A stretch of DNA of 64,000 nt from Actinoplanes cyaneus (lineage in GTDB: Bacteria; Actinomycetota; Actinomycetes; Mycobacteriales; Micromonosporaceae), in NCBI RefSeq assembly GCF_016862095.1, contig NZ_BOMH01000031.1, positions 106,354 to 170,353 of the forward strand, written 5' to 3'. Every line of letters begins with the position of its first letter. The first letter of the stretch is position 1. A model generated the notes under the pieces. The model did not search any database and had not been told where the DNA came from. It worked only from the letters and a program-made list of their open reading frames with translations. Position numbers and translations under genes: made by a program. Shown piece after piece: positions 26,576 through 34,793 of this stretch.

Positions 26576-27319
26576 CTACTTCAGGGAGCCGGCGAGGGTC
26601 TCCAGGTTCTTCTGGCCGGTCTTGCCGATGATCAGGACCGTGCGGCCGGCCTCGGTGAGGATCAGGGCGGTCTCGTCCGGGCGGCCGCTGTAGGCCAGCC
26701 AGGAGCGGGCGTCGGTGCGGTAGGCCCCGGTGCGCTTGCCCTCCTTGCCGACCTCGGCGGGGACGAGGGTGTCCGCCGGGGTGGTGCTCTCCACGAGCTG
26801 GACCGGGTTGTCGTCCGGGTCGACGTAGCCCAGGCGCAGGGTGGCGCCCCCGGCCTCGCGCTTGAAGGTGGCCGCGGTGACCCGCCAGTCCGGTCCCAGC
26901 CCGGCCGGGGCCAGGACGGTGAACTGCTTCGACGCGAGCTGGATCGACGAGGACGGGTCGACGGTCAGCGGCTCGTCGCCGTCGAGGACCACCCGGTAGA
27001 AGATCAGCAGCAACGCGATCGGCACCATCAGCACCAGCAGCGACATGGCCATGTCGCGGGGCGAGCGGCCCTCGCGCTTGGTCAGGCGCGGCGTGGCCGG
27101 TGCGGGCTCGTCCCCGGCGACCGGCACGCCGGTGGCGACGGGAACGGAGAGAGCGTCGATCACGTCGGGTGCGCTCGAACCACCGGCACGGCCCGGGGCG
27201 GCGGAACCGCTCGGCGCAGCCGCGTCGTCCGGCGTGGCCGGCGCGGGCTGGGCGGGCGCCGGGGAAGCGGTCGGCAGGGGTTCGGTAGCAGCGGGTTCCA
27301 CGTGCTCATTGTTAACCAT
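26576..27319 (-). CDS. DUF4245 membrane protein
   Basis: 247 residues. A Pro/Ala-rich cytoplasmic head of about 85 residues is followed by one membrane helix (DMAMSLLVLMVPIALLLIFY) and an extracytoplasmic domain with FTVLAPAGLGPDWRVTAATF and RSWLAYSGRPDETALILTEA. DUF4245 proteins are widespread next to glpX in actinomycetes and this position supports the assignment. Function is unknown. It is divergent from glpX. Confidence 0.88.
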   Translation of the reverse strand: MVNNEHVEPAATEPLPTASPAPAQPAPATPDDAAAPSGSAAPGRAGGSSAPDVIDALSVPVATGVPVAGDEPAPATPRLTKREGRSPRDMAMSLLVLMVPIALLLIFYRVVLDGDEPLTVDPSSSIQLASKQFTVLAPAGLGPDWRVTAATFKREAGGATLRLGYVDPDDNPVQLVESTTPADTLVPAEVGKEGKRTGAYRTDARSWLAYSGRPDETALILTEAGRTVLIIGKTGQKNLETLAGSLK

Positions 27320-27400
27320 GTCGCTGAACCGGGACTTGGCAGTCCTCAGGTGCCAGGATCAGGGGAACCACCAGCCCCGCAAAGACGCGAGGAGGCCGAC

Positions 27401-28441
27401 ATGCCTGCACGGGTTCCCCAGGATCTCGACCGTAACATCGCCCTCGACCTGGTCCGCGTGACCGAGGCCGCCGCCATGGCCGCCGGCCGATGGGTCGGGC
27501 GCGGCGACAAGAACGGCGGTGACGGCGCGGCCGTCGACGCCATGCGCAAGCTCATCAACTCGATCCAGATGCGGGGCGTCGTCGTCATCGGCGAGGGGGA
27601 GAAGGACGAGGCCCCGATGCTCTACAACGGCGAGCAGGTCGGTGACGGCACCGGGCCGGAGGTCGACGTCGCGGTCGACCCGGTCGACGGCACCACGCTG
27701 ATGAGCAAGGGCATGCCGGGCGCCGTCGCGGTCCTCGCGGTCGCCGAGCGCGGCGCGATGTTCGATCCGAGCGCGGTGTTCTACATGGACAAGATCGCCG
27801 TCGGGCCGGACTGCGCCGACGTGATCGACATCAACGCCGGCGCGACGGAGAACCTGCGCCGGATCGCGAAGGCGAAGCGGTCCAGCGTCTCCGACGTGAC
27901 CGTCTGCATCCTGGACCGGCCCCGGCACGCGAAGCTGGTCGAGGAGGTCCGGCAGGCGGGCGCGAACATCAAGTTCATCTCGGACGGTGACATCGCCGGG
28001 GCGATCTCGGCGGCCCGGGCGGAGTCCGACGTCGACGTGCTGATGGGCATCGGTGGCACGCCCGAGGGCATCACAGCGGCCTGCGCGATCAAGTGTCTGG
28101 GCGGCATGATCCAGGCCAAGCTGTGGCCGCTCGACGACTCGGAGCGGCAGAAGGCGCTGGACGGCGGCCACGACCTGGATCGGGTGCTGACCACCGACGA
28201 TCTGGTCACCGGCGACAACTGCTTCTTCGTGGCGACCGGGGTGACCTCGGGTGACCTGCTCAAGGGGGTGCGGTATCGCTCGGGCGGGGCGCACACCCAG
28301 TCGATCGTGATGCGGTCGAAGAGCGGGACGATCCGGGTGATCGACTCGTATCACCGGCTGGAGAAGCTCGCGCTCTACTCCGCGGTGGACTTCGACGGGC
28401 ACCTGCCGACGGTGCCGATCGGCGACGAGCCGGTCATCTGA
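27401..28441 (+). CDS. glpX: Fructose-1,6-bisphosphatase class II
   Basis: 346 residues. It hydrolyses fructose 1,6-bisphosphate in gluconeogenesis. Family blocks visible are RGVVVIGEGEKDEAPMLYNG, VDVAVDPVDGTTLMSKGMPG (metal and phosphate binding) and DVLMGIGGTPEGI. The ATG at 27401 has GAGGAGG seven bases upstream. Together with pckA at 34.8-36.6 kb the window encodes two dedicated gluconeogenic enzymes, though they are not in one operon. Confidence 0.96.
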   Translation: MPARVPQDLDRNIALDLVRVTEAAAMAAGRWVGRGDKNGGDGAAVDAMRKLINSIQMRGVVVIGEGEKDEAPMLYNGEQVGDGTGPEVDVAVDPVDGTTLMSKGMPGAVAVLAVAERGAMFDPSAVFYMDKIAVGPDCADVIDINAGATENLRRIAKAKRSSVSDVTVCILDRPRHAKLVEEVRQAGANIKFISDGDIAGAISAARAESDVDVLMGIGGTPEGITAACAIKCLGGMIQAKLWPLDDSERQKALDGGHDLDRVLTTDDLVTGDNCFFVATGVTSGDLLKGVRYRSGGAHTQSIVMRSKSGTIRVIDSYHRLEKLALYSAVDFDGHLPTVPIGDEPVI

Positions 28442-28453
28442 TCTCCGGGTGAG

Positions 28454-28480
28454 GCAGGTCCGGGTGTCGCCCGGGCCTGC
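28454..28480 (+). terminator. Hairpin terminator after glpX
   Basis: GCAGGTCCGGG (28454-28464) pairs with CCCGGGCCTGC (28470-28480), with one G-U pair and a TGTCG loop, 12 bases past the glpX stop. Confidence 0.65.
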
Positions 28481-28563
28481 CCGCACACGTCACGCGCGCG
28501 GGCTGCCCGCATACGTCACGCCGGGCGGACCGGCCGTGCTCGCCGCCGGGCCGCGGGAGTGGA

Positions 28564-29178
28564 TCAGCGGCGGCGGAACAGGAACGCGGCGATCAGGCCG
28601 CCGGCCAGGCCGAACGCGTGCCCCTGCCAGGAGATCGCGCTGTCGGTCGGCAGGATGTTGTAGATCTGGTACCAGTAGAGGAGCCCGATGAACGCGGCGA
28701 CCGCGAGGCTCCACCAGCTGCGCTCGACGAAACCGCGGGCGAAGAGCAGGCCGAGATAGCCGAAGATCACGCCGCTGGCGCCGACCACGACCGTGCCCGG
28801 GTCGCCGGTGAACCAGACGCCGAGACCGCTGACCAGCATGATCGTCAGGGTCGACCAGATGAACCGGCGGGCGCCGCCGGCCAGGGCGAACGTGCCGACC
28901 AGGATGAGCGGCACCGCGTTGCCGTAGAGGTGGTCCCACCCGTCGTGCAGCAGCGGGCTCAGCAGCACGCCGTCCAGGCCGTCGACGCGGCCCGGGATGA
29001 TGCCGCCGGCCACGTCGAGGGTGCCGCGGCCGACCGCCACGTCCAGCGCCTCGATCAGGAACAGGATCGGGACGACCGCGCACATGGTGACGAACGCGCG
29101 CCCCATGGACGCGTAGAACGCGTCGGTGCCGAACCTCGGAGCCTGTTCGGTACGCGTGTCGGCCGGCCCGTAGCTCAT
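28564..29178 (-). CDS. Rhomboid-family intramembrane serine protease
   Basis: 204 residues with about six membrane helices. HDGWDHLYGNAVPLI carries the His/Asn of the rhomboid oxyanion region. The nucleophile Ser is in VVVGASGVIFGYLG and the catalytic His is in SWQGHAFGLAGGLI. The protein should cleave membrane-spanning substrates within the bilayer. The ATG at 29178 is preferred; the frame extends to 29214. It lies 44 bases after the secreted trypsin-like protease gene on the same strand. Confidence 0.9.
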   Translation of the reverse strand: MSYGPADTRTEQAPRFGTDAFYASMGRAFVTMCAVVPILFLIEALDVAVGRGTLDVAGGIIPGRVDGLDGVLLSPLLHDGWDHLYGNAVPLILVGTFALAGGARRFIWSTLTIMLVSGLGVWFTGDPGTVVVGASGVIFGYLGLLFARGFVERSWWSLAVAAFIGLLYWYQIYNILPTDSAISWQGHAFGLAGGLIAAFLFRRR

Positions 29179-29222
29179 GACTCGATGGTTCCAGGCGTTC
29201 GGGCGAGCGGCCACTCGCGCGA

Positions 29223-30002
29223 TCAGGCGATCTTGCGGGTGGCGGCGAGGATGGCCGTACGGAATCGGGAGATCTGGGTGTAAACCCCCGGATAGGCATC
29301 ACGGGCGCAGCCCAGCCCCCAGCTCACGATGCCGACCTGCGCCCATCGGCCCTCCTTGTCGCGCCGCACCATCGGCCCGCCGGAGTCGCCCTGGCAGGTG
29401 TCCACGCCGTGCCGCGCGGCGCAGATCGAGTCCTCTGTGACCAGTGCGATCTTGGTGGGCAGGTACGCCTTGGCGCACGTGTCGTCCGGGATGGTGGACA
29501 CCGTCGCGTAGTGCAGCCGCCGCTCCTGGCGCAGCGATCCCTCCCCGGTCTGCCCCCAGCCCATGACGGTGACGTCGCCGGTGTCACCGGACGCGTCCGG
29601 CACCAGGTCGAGCGTCGGCAGGCCGAGCGCCCGATCGAGTTTGATCACCGCCCAGTCGTCGCCACGGGTCTCGGTGACGAAGCCGGGCGCACGGATCACC
29701 GCGACGGAGTGCGCGGTGACGGCGCCCCGGGCTTCGAGGTCGGCGACGCCGGCGGTCACCGTGATCTTCTTGTTGGGTCCGGTGGGTCCGACGCAGTGGC
29801 CGGCGGTGAGCACCACCCGGGGTGCGGTGAGCGCGCCGCCGCAGCCCGTGGAGAGCCGCACGGCCCACGGGAACTCACCGGTCTTGGCCTCGTTGCCGCC
29901 GACGACTTCGAGGACCGGCGGCCGGTCGGCGCCCGCGTATGTCGGCACGTCGCCGGAGGCGAGGAGGATCGCCAGGGCAATCAGAGGGACATTTCGGACC
30001 AT
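29223..30002 (-). CDS. Secreted trypsin-like serine protease (family S1)
   Basis: 259 residues with an N-terminal signal peptide (MVRNVPLIALAILLASGDVP). The mature enzyme probably begins near VVGGNEAKTGEFPWAVRLS. The catalytic triad is His in VLTAGHCVG, Asp in GDDWAVIKLDR and Ser in CQGDSGGPMV. Asp six residues before the Ser (VDTCQGDSGG) predicts trypsin-like cleavage after Arg/Lys. Cys residues are placed for the usual disulfides. The VVGG junction implies zymogen activation. Confidence 0.93.
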   Translation of the reverse strand: MVRNVPLIALAILLASGDVPTYAGADRPPVLEVVGGNEAKTGEFPWAVRLSTGCGGALTAPRVVLTAGHCVGPTGPNKKITVTAGVADLEARGAVTAHSVAVIRAPGFVTETRGDDWAVIKLDRALGLPTLDLVPDASGDTGDVTVMGWGQTGEGSLRQERRLHYATVSTIPDDTCAKAYLPTKIALVTEDSICAARHGVDTCQGDSGGPMVRRDKEGRWAQVGIVSWGLGCARDAYPGVYTQISRFRTAILAATRKIA

Positions 30003-30023
30003 GCGGGCATTTGATCACAATGG

Positions 30024-30057
30024 AACGGGGCCGCGCGGAATGCCGCGCGGCCCCGTT
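30024..30057 (-). terminator. Strong hairpin terminator of the lytic transglycosylase gene
   Basis: AACGGGGCCGCGCGG (30024-30038) pairs perfectly over 15 bases with CCGCGCGGCCCCGTT (30043-30057) around a four-base loop, 12 bases beyond the transglycosylase stop on the minus strand. Confidence 0.75.
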
Positions 30058-30069
30058 ATCCAAGCGTGC

Positions 30070-30789
30070 TCAGTACCAGCCGACGCTCTCGGAGTGGTTC
30101 CAGGCGCCGCACGGCGTCGAGTAACGACCCTCGATGTAGTTGAGACCCCACTTGATCTGCGTGGCCGGGTTGGTCTTCCAGTCCGACGCGATCGAGGCCA
30201 TCTTGTTGCCCGGCAGGGCCTGCGGAATCCCGTACGCCCCGGAGCTGGTGTTGGTGGCCTTGTAGTTCCAGCCGCTCTCGCGCTTCCACAGCTTGTCGAG
30301 GCACGGGAACTGATCGATCTTGAAGCCGGCGTCCAGCATCAGCGCGCAGCCGACGCCCCGGGAGCCCGAGTACTCGTTGCAGGAGGACGGGATGTCACCG
30401 GTGTACGGCACCTCGGCGCCGGACTCGGCGGCCTTCTTCGCCTCGGCCGCCTTCTTCTCGTCCTCGGCCTTCTTCTTCGCGGCAGCGGTCGCGATCGCCG
30501 CCTTCTCGAGAGTGAGCGCCTTGGTGGCGGCCGCCTTGGCCTCCTCGGCAGCCTTGCCGGCCGCGGCGTTCTCCGCCGAGCTGCGGTAGGCGCGAGCGGC
30601 GGCATGCTCGTTCTGCCGCTGCTTCAGCAGGGTGACCTCTTCCTCGTTCGCCTGCATGACGAACTGGGCAGAGTTGCTCTGCTGCTGATCGTCCCGGTCC
30701 TGTCCGAGGTACACACCGCCGCCGAGTCCCGCCACCAGCAGGCCGACAGACGCCGTGCGAACTCCGAGCCGGCTCCAGAGCCGATTCAC
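30070..30789 (-). CDS. Secreted lytic transglycosylase (SLT/Rpf-like fold) with coiled-coil stalk
   Basis: 239 residues. A signal/anchor segment (RTASVGLLVAGLGGGVYLG) is followed by an Ala/Lys/Glu-rich coiled coil (about residues 45-125). The C-terminal lysozyme-like domain begins near FKIDQFPCLDKLWKRESGWN, which holds the catalytic Glu, and continues through TNTSSGAYGIPQALPGNKM and QIKWGLNYIEGRY to the last residue. It should cleave peptidoglycan glycan strands. The GTG start at 30789 has GAAGGGAA upstream; the frame extends to 30813. A leader of about 190 bases with a CRP-type site and a hairpin precedes it. Confidence 0.9.
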   Translation of the reverse strand: MNRLWSRLGVRTASVGLLVAGLGGGVYLGQDRDDQQQSNSAQFVMQANEEEVTLLKQRQNEHAAARAYRSSAENAAAGKAAEEAKAAATKALTLEKAAIATAAAKKKAEDEKKAAEAKKAAESGAEVPYTGDIPSSCNEYSGSRGVGCALMLDAGFKIDQFPCLDKLWKRESGWNYKATNTSSGAYGIPQALPGNKMASIASDWKTNPATQIKWGLNYIEGRYSTPCGAWNHSESVGWY

Positions 30790-30915
30790 GAAGATTCCCT
30801 TCGTCGGGGGCAATGACGCGGCGGGCCACCGCTGGTCAGCGGAGTATCCGTGCCGCGAGCACCGCGATCCCGCGCGGGATCTGTCCTGCCGGCTGGTCGA
30901 TCTCCGACTTCACTG

Positions 30916-30950
30916 CCACGGCACGGTGCCCGCCAGACACCATGCCGTGG
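30916..30950 (-). other. Stable hairpin in the long leader of the lytic transglycosylase gene
   Basis: CCACGGCACGGTG (30916-30928) pairs with CACCATGCCGTGG (30938-30950) over 13 positions with one mismatch that becomes G-U in RNA, around a nine-base loop. It lies about 130 bases before the start codon and could act as attenuator or RNA-stability element. Confidence 0.5.
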
Positions 30951-30982
30951 CGTGAGAGGGATGTGAAATGCCAACGCGGATC

Positions 30983-30998
30983 TGTGACTTTAGTCACG
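30983..30998. promoter_or_regulatory. CRP/GlxR-type binding site
   Basis: TGTGACTTTAGTCACG matches TGTGA-N6-TCACA at nine of ten defined positions and is a near-perfect palindrome. It lies about 195 bases upstream of the lytic transglycosylase start. Actinobacterial rpf genes are known targets of CRP-type regulators. Confidence 0.6.
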
Positions 30999-31043
30999 GC
31001 CATTTTCCCTACAATCAGGACAAAGACCCGCGCTGACATCACC

Positions 31044-32462
31044 TCACAGGGGAATGTCCTCCAGAAGGTCCGTAACCACCTCGGCGATCGGCGACCGCTC
31101 CGAACGGGTGAGGGTGACGTGGGCGAAGATCGGATGCCCCTTCAGCGCCTCGATGACCGCGGCCACGCCGTCGTGGCGGCCGACGCGCAGGTTGTCCCGC
31201 TGCGCGACGTCGTGCGTCAGGATGACCCGGGAGTTCTGCCCGATGCGGGACAGGACGGTCAGCAGCACGTTGCGTTCCAGCGACTGCGCCTCGTCGACGA
31301 TCACGAACGCGTCGTGCAGGCTGCGGCCACGGATGTGGGTCAGCGGCAGGACCTCGAGCAGGCCTCGGGCCAGCACCTCCTCGACCACGTTCGCGTGCAC
31401 CACGGCGCCGAGCGTGTCGAAGACCGCCTGCGCCCAGGGCGACATCTTCTCCGACTCGCTGCCCGGCAGGTAACCCAGCTCCTGGCCGCCCACCGCGTAC
31501 AGCGGGCGGAAGACCACCACCTTCTTGTGGCGGTTGCGCTCCATGGTCGCCTCCAGGCCCGCGCAGAGCGCCAGCGCGGACTTGCCGGTGCCGGCCTTGC
31601 CACCCAGCGACACGATCCCGATCTGCTCGTCGAGCAGGATGTCCAGGGCGATCCGCTGCTCGGCGGAACGGCCGCGCAGCCCGAACGCGTCCCGATCGCC
31701 GCGGACCAGCTTCACCGTCTTCTCCGGGGTGATCCGGCCCAGCGCGGAGCCACGGGACGAGTGGATCACCAGGCCGGTGTGGCAGGGCAGGCTGTCCGCC
31801 TCCTCGATGTCCAGCTCGTCACCCGAGTAGAGCGCGTTGACCTGGTCCTCGCCGAGCTCCAGGTCCGCCATGCCGGTCCAGGTGGGGTCGCTGGCCTGGC
31901 CGTGCCGGTACTCGTCGGCGGTCAGACCGACCGAGGCCGCCTTCACGCGCAGCGGCATGTCCTTGCTGACCAGCGTGACGTCCCGGCCCTCCGCCGCCAG
32001 CCCGAGCGCCACCGAGAGGATCCGGGTGTCGTTCGAGTCGTTGCGGAAACCCTGCGGGAGCACGCTCTGGTCGGCGTGGTTGAGCTCGACGCGCAGCGTG
32101 CCGCCCTCGTCGTTGCAGAGCACCGGCTGGTCCAGCCGGCCGTGCTTGATGCGCAGCTCGTCCAGCATCCGCAGGGACTGCCGGGCGAACCAGCCGAGCT
32201 CGGGGTGGTGACGTTTGCCCTCCAGTTCGGAGATGACCACGAGGGGGACGACCACCTCGTGATCGGTGAACCGGCGGAACGCCGCCGGGTCGGACAGCAG
32301 GACCGAGGTGTCCAGGACGAAGACCTTGCCGGCGGGCGCCGGCTCGGCGTCCGCGTGCCTGTCCCGCACCTTGCGGCGCGACGTCACGGCACGGGTCTTG
32401 GTCACCTTGTCGGCCGGGTCGGAAGAAGAAGCGACACCGGCATCGGTACGGCGAGATGTCAC
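31044..32462 (-). CDS. PhoH family protein with N-terminal PIN domain
   Basis: 472 residues. Residues about 40-180 form a PIN-type nuclease domain (VFVLDTSVLLSDPAAFRRF, VVPLVVISELEGKRHHPELG, DSNDTRILSVALGLA, DVTLVSKDMPLRV). The C-terminal PhoH ATPase follows, with Walker A GGKAGTGKSALALC and Walker B HDAFVIVDEAQSLE. PIN-PhoH fusions in actinobacteria are reported to have RNA helicase and RNase activity. The GTG at 32462 is the best start, but others 50-60 bases downstream are possible. The frame continues to 32663 without conservation. Confidence 0.9.
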   Translation of the reverse strand: MTSRRTDAGVASSSDPADKVTKTRAVTSRRKVRDRHADAEPAPAGKVFVLDTSVLLSDPAAFRRFTDHEVVVPLVVISELEGKRHHPELGWFARQSLRMLDELRIKHGRLDQPVLCNDEGGTLRVELNHADQSVLPQGFRNDSNDTRILSVALGLAAEGRDVTLVSKDMPLRVKAASVGLTADEYRHGQASDPTWTGMADLELGEDQVNALYSGDELDIEEADSLPCHTGLVIHSSRGSALGRITPEKTVKLVRGDRDAFGLRGRSAEQRIALDILLDEQIGIVSLGGKAGTGKSALALCAGLEATMERNRHKKVVVFRPLYAVGGQELGYLPGSESEKMSPWAQAVFDTLGAVVHANVVEEVLARGLLEVLPLTHIRGRSLHDAFVIVDEAQSLERNVLLTVLSRIGQNSRVILTHDVAQRDNLRVGRHDGVAAVIEALKGHPIFAHVTLTRSERSPIAEVVTDLLEDIPL

Positions 32463-32723
32463 AGGCCTGCTCCAGCGGGCGTGCAACCCGCCACCCGCGG
32501 TCCGCCACCTCCGGCCGCCGGCTCGTGCACAGGGACGGGATGCGGGCCCTGTGGCGCATGAAATCGCAGGTCCGGGCCGACCGGCTGGCCCGGGATAACC
32601 CCGTGCCATGACACAAACGCTAGCGGTCAACAGCCTCCCGCGGTAGTGCGCAAAATCGGGCACTCACGGGTGACGCTCGCCCCACGGGAATTCCGCCGGG
32701 CATAAAACGACACCCTCCGCGGG

Positions 32724-32729
32724 TAGTCT
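32724..32729 (+). promoter_or_regulatory. Predicted -10 hexamer of leaderless otsB
   Basis: TAGTCT, six bases before the GTG at 32736. Confidence 0.5.
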
Positions 32730-32735
32730 GACGAC

Positions 32736-33542
32736 GTGGCACAGACCGATGGTCAAACCCATCCCGCGAGCGCTGACGACGCCTGGGCGCACACCGCCCG
32801 CCACGCGTCGAGGACAACGTTCTTCTTCGATTTCGACGGCGTTCTCTCCCCGATCACGAAGAAGCCTGGCGAATCTCAGCCGGTGGCCGCGGTGCCGGTG
32901 GTTCTGGAACGACTGGCCACCAAGGTCGGCCGGGTGGCGATCGTCTCGGCCCGTCCGGTCGACTTCCTCCGCGGCCGTTTCCCCACCCTGGCCCACGTCG
33001 ACTTCTACGGGCTCTACGGCCTGGAGATGCTGCACGAGGGTGAGGTCGTCACGAAGCCGGCCGCGCTGGAGTTCGTCGAGGCCATGCGCGCGCTGGACGC
33101 CGACGCCCGGATCGCGCTGCGCGAGCCCGTCGAGGTGGAGTACAAGAGGCTTTCCGTCGCCCTGCACTACCGGAACTGCCCCGAGCGGGCCGCCGAGGTC
33201 GAGCAGTGGGCGCGGGAGCGCGCCGAGCGCGACGGTCTGAAGATCCAGGGCGGCCGCATGGTCGTCGAGCTCAAGCCCCCGGTCGACCAGGACAAGGGCA
33301 TGGTCATCACCGAGGCCGTGCAGGACGCCGCCTGTGGGTGGTATTTCGGGGATGACATGTCCGACATCCGCGCCTTCGACGCGTTGCGCGCCCGCGAGGC
33401 CGTCGACCCGGGCTTCTTCGGCATGGCGATCGCCGTGGCCAACGACGAGACGGGCGAGGCGGTCTCCAGCGCCGCCGACCTGACCCTGGCGTCCCCCGAG
33501 GCCGTCGCCAAGTTCGTCAACGACGGAATCAACCGCTTCTAA
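32736..33542 (+). CDS. otsB: Trehalose-6-phosphate phosphatase
   Basis: 268 residues of a HAD-superfamily phosphatase. Motif I is FFFDFDGVLSPI (nucleophile Asp, about residue 31). Further family blocks are VAIVSARPVDFLRG, FYGLYGLEML, LSVALHYRNCPER and the motif IV acidic pair in WYFGDDMSDIRAFDAL. It dephosphorylates trehalose 6-phosphate to trehalose, a stress and spore protectant. No trehalose-6-phosphate synthase gene is adjacent, so the partner must be elsewhere. GTG start, leaderless promoter. Confidence 0.93.
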   Translation: MAQTDGQTHPASADDAWAHTARHASRTTFFFDFDGVLSPITKKPGESQPVAAVPVVLERLATKVGRVAIVSARPVDFLRGRFPTLAHVDFYGLYGLEMLHEGEVVTKPAALEFVEAMRALDADARIALREPVEVEYKRLSVALHYRNCPERAAEVEQWARERAERDGLKIQGGRMVVELKPPVDQDKGMVITEAVQDAACGWYFGDDMSDIRAFDALRAREAVDPGFFGMAIAVANDETGEAVSSAADLTLASPEAVAKFVNDGINRF

Positions 33543-33652
33543 AACCCTTCTTCGGTACGACATTTTCGGCGCCCCTGGCCAGGCGACGCGACCAAGCCCC
33601 GTGCGTGTGCTGCGCGGCCTGCCCGGTGGTCCGGCTCGCTGCGCGCGTCTCG

Positions 33653-33715
33653 GTTCCGGCTGGTTCTCATGGGCGTTATGAGAGACGAATAACGCCCATG
33701 AGAACCAGCCGGAAC
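33653..33715. repeat. 63-bp palindromic repeat element, copy 1
   Basis: The left arm (33653-33679) and right arm (33689-33715) are perfect inverted repeats of 27 bases around the loop GAGAGACGA. The arms begin GTTCCGGCTGG and end ATAACGCCCATGAG...CCGGAAC. A second copy lies at 60824-60886 in the opposite orientation. It sits in the gap between convergent otsB and uppS. Confidence 0.85.
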
Positions 33716-33812
33716 AGTGAGCCGCGCCGCGGCCAGGGCCGACGACGGAGGCCGCGCGCCATTCTCACGGGGCTGGGTCGCGTCGCCTGGTCACGGGCGC
33801 CGAGAATGTCGT

Positions 33813-33827
33813 ACCCCATGATGGGGT
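33813..33827 (-). terminator. Short hairpin at the end of uppS
   Basis: ACCCCAT-G-ATGGGGT palindrome immediately after the uppS stop on the minus strand; weaker than the other terminators. Confidence 0.4.
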
Positions 33828-34598
33828 TTATGCGCCGTAACGCCGCTGGCGGTTGCCGTAGCTGCGCAGGGCACGCAGGAAGTCGATGCGGCGGAAGTCG
33901 GGCCAGTTGGCGTCGTGGAAGTAGAACTCCGAGTGCGCCGACTGCCAGAGCAGGAAACCGGACAGCCGCTGCTCACCGCTGGTGCGGATGACCAGGTCGG
34001 GGTCGGGCTGGCCGCGGGTGTAGAGGTGCTCGGCGATATGCTCGACGTCGAGGATCTCGGCGAGCTCCTCCAGCGTGCCGCCGGTCGACGCGTGCTGCTG
34101 CAGCAGGGAGCGCACCGCGTCGGTGATCTCGCGCCGGCCGCCGTAGCCGACCGCCATGTTGACCTCGACGCCGCCGGAGCGGTCCTGCGTCTTCTCCTGC
34201 GCGGCCTTGAGGGTCGCCGCCGTCCCGGCGGGGAGGATGTCGAGCGCGCCGACCATCCGCAGCCGCCAGGGGTTGCCCTCCTCGGCCAGCTCGGTCGCCA
34301 GATCCTCGATGATCTTCACGAGGGGGTCGAGCTCGGCGGCCGGGCGCTGCAGGTTGTCGGTGGCCAGCAGGTAGAGCGTGACGTGCTCGATCCCGGCCTG
34401 ATCACACCAGGTGAGCAGGTCCTTGACCCGGACGGCGCCGACGCGGTGGCCGTCGTTCGGGTCGACGAACCCCATCTCGCGGGCCCAGCGGCGGTTGCCG
34501 TCGCACATCACGCCGACATGGCGGGGCACCGGCTTGCCGACCAGCTTTCCGGCGAGCCGCCGTTCGTAGAACCTGTAGACCAGCGAACGCACACTCAT
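33828..34598 (-). CDS. uppS: Isoprenyl transferase (cis-prenyl diphosphate synthase)
   Basis: 256 residues. Cis-prenyltransferase motifs: HVGVMCDGNRRWAREMGFVD (catalytic Asp, about residue 30), HVTLYLLATDNLQRPAAEL, VNMAVGYGGRREI, DLVIRTSGEQRLSGFLLWQS and SEFYFHDANWPDF. It condenses IPP with a shorter prenyl diphosphate to make the polyprenyl carrier lipid for cell-wall synthesis. Actinobacteria often have two such genes, so the chain length is not certain. The ATG at 34598 has TACCCT eight bases upstream; a longer frame to 34634 is unlikely. Confidence 0.93.
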   Translation of the reverse strand: MSVRSLVYRFYERRLAGKLVGKPVPRHVGVMCDGNRRWAREMGFVDPNDGHRVGAVRVKDLLTWCDQAGIEHVTLYLLATDNLQRPAAELDPLVKIIEDLATELAEEGNPWRLRMVGALDILPAGTAATLKAAQEKTQDRSGGVEVNMAVGYGGRREITDAVRSLLQQHASTGGTLEELAEILDVEHIAEHLYTRGQPDPDLVIRTSGEQRLSGFLLWQSAHSEFYFHDANWPDFRRIDFLRALRSYGNRQRRYGA

Positions 34599-34606
34599 CA
34601 CGGGCA

Positions 34607-34612
34607 AGGGTA
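34607..34612 (-). promoter_or_regulatory. Predicted -10 hexamer of uppS
   Basis: TACCCT on the minus strand, eight bases before the ATG at 34598. Confidence 0.35.
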
Positions 34613-34755
34613 GCCATGTTCGGCGTGCACTCAAGCAGTGGCGGTGCGCGGTGGAACCATCCGGGCCTGGATAAACCTGTTCGTGCCACCGCCTCGTGGG
34701 CCATCCGGGTGACGCAACTCGCGAAAGCGTTGTCGAAAGCGTTATAGAAGGCCGG

Positions 34756-34789
34756 CCGCGCCCGCCCTCGCCGTTGAGGGCGGGCGCGG
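34756..34789 (-). terminator. Hairpin terminator after pckA
   Basis: CCGCGCCCGCCCTC (34756-34769) pairs perfectly with GAGGGCGGGCGCGG (34776-34789) around a six-base loop, four bases beyond the pckA stop. Confidence 0.75.
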
Positions 34790-34793
34790 AGCC

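Noticed and set aside
30836..31042. A 68-residue protein in the transglycosylase leader
   Set aside because: It lacks initiation signals, overlaps the CRP site and hairpin, and shows no recognisable features.
30790..31043. c-di-AMP (ydaO/yuaA) riboswitch upstream of the lytic transglycosylase
   Set aside because: The genomic context fits, but the conserved core (GGGGGACCCA- and GGGTGAATC-type segments) is not visible on the minus strand.
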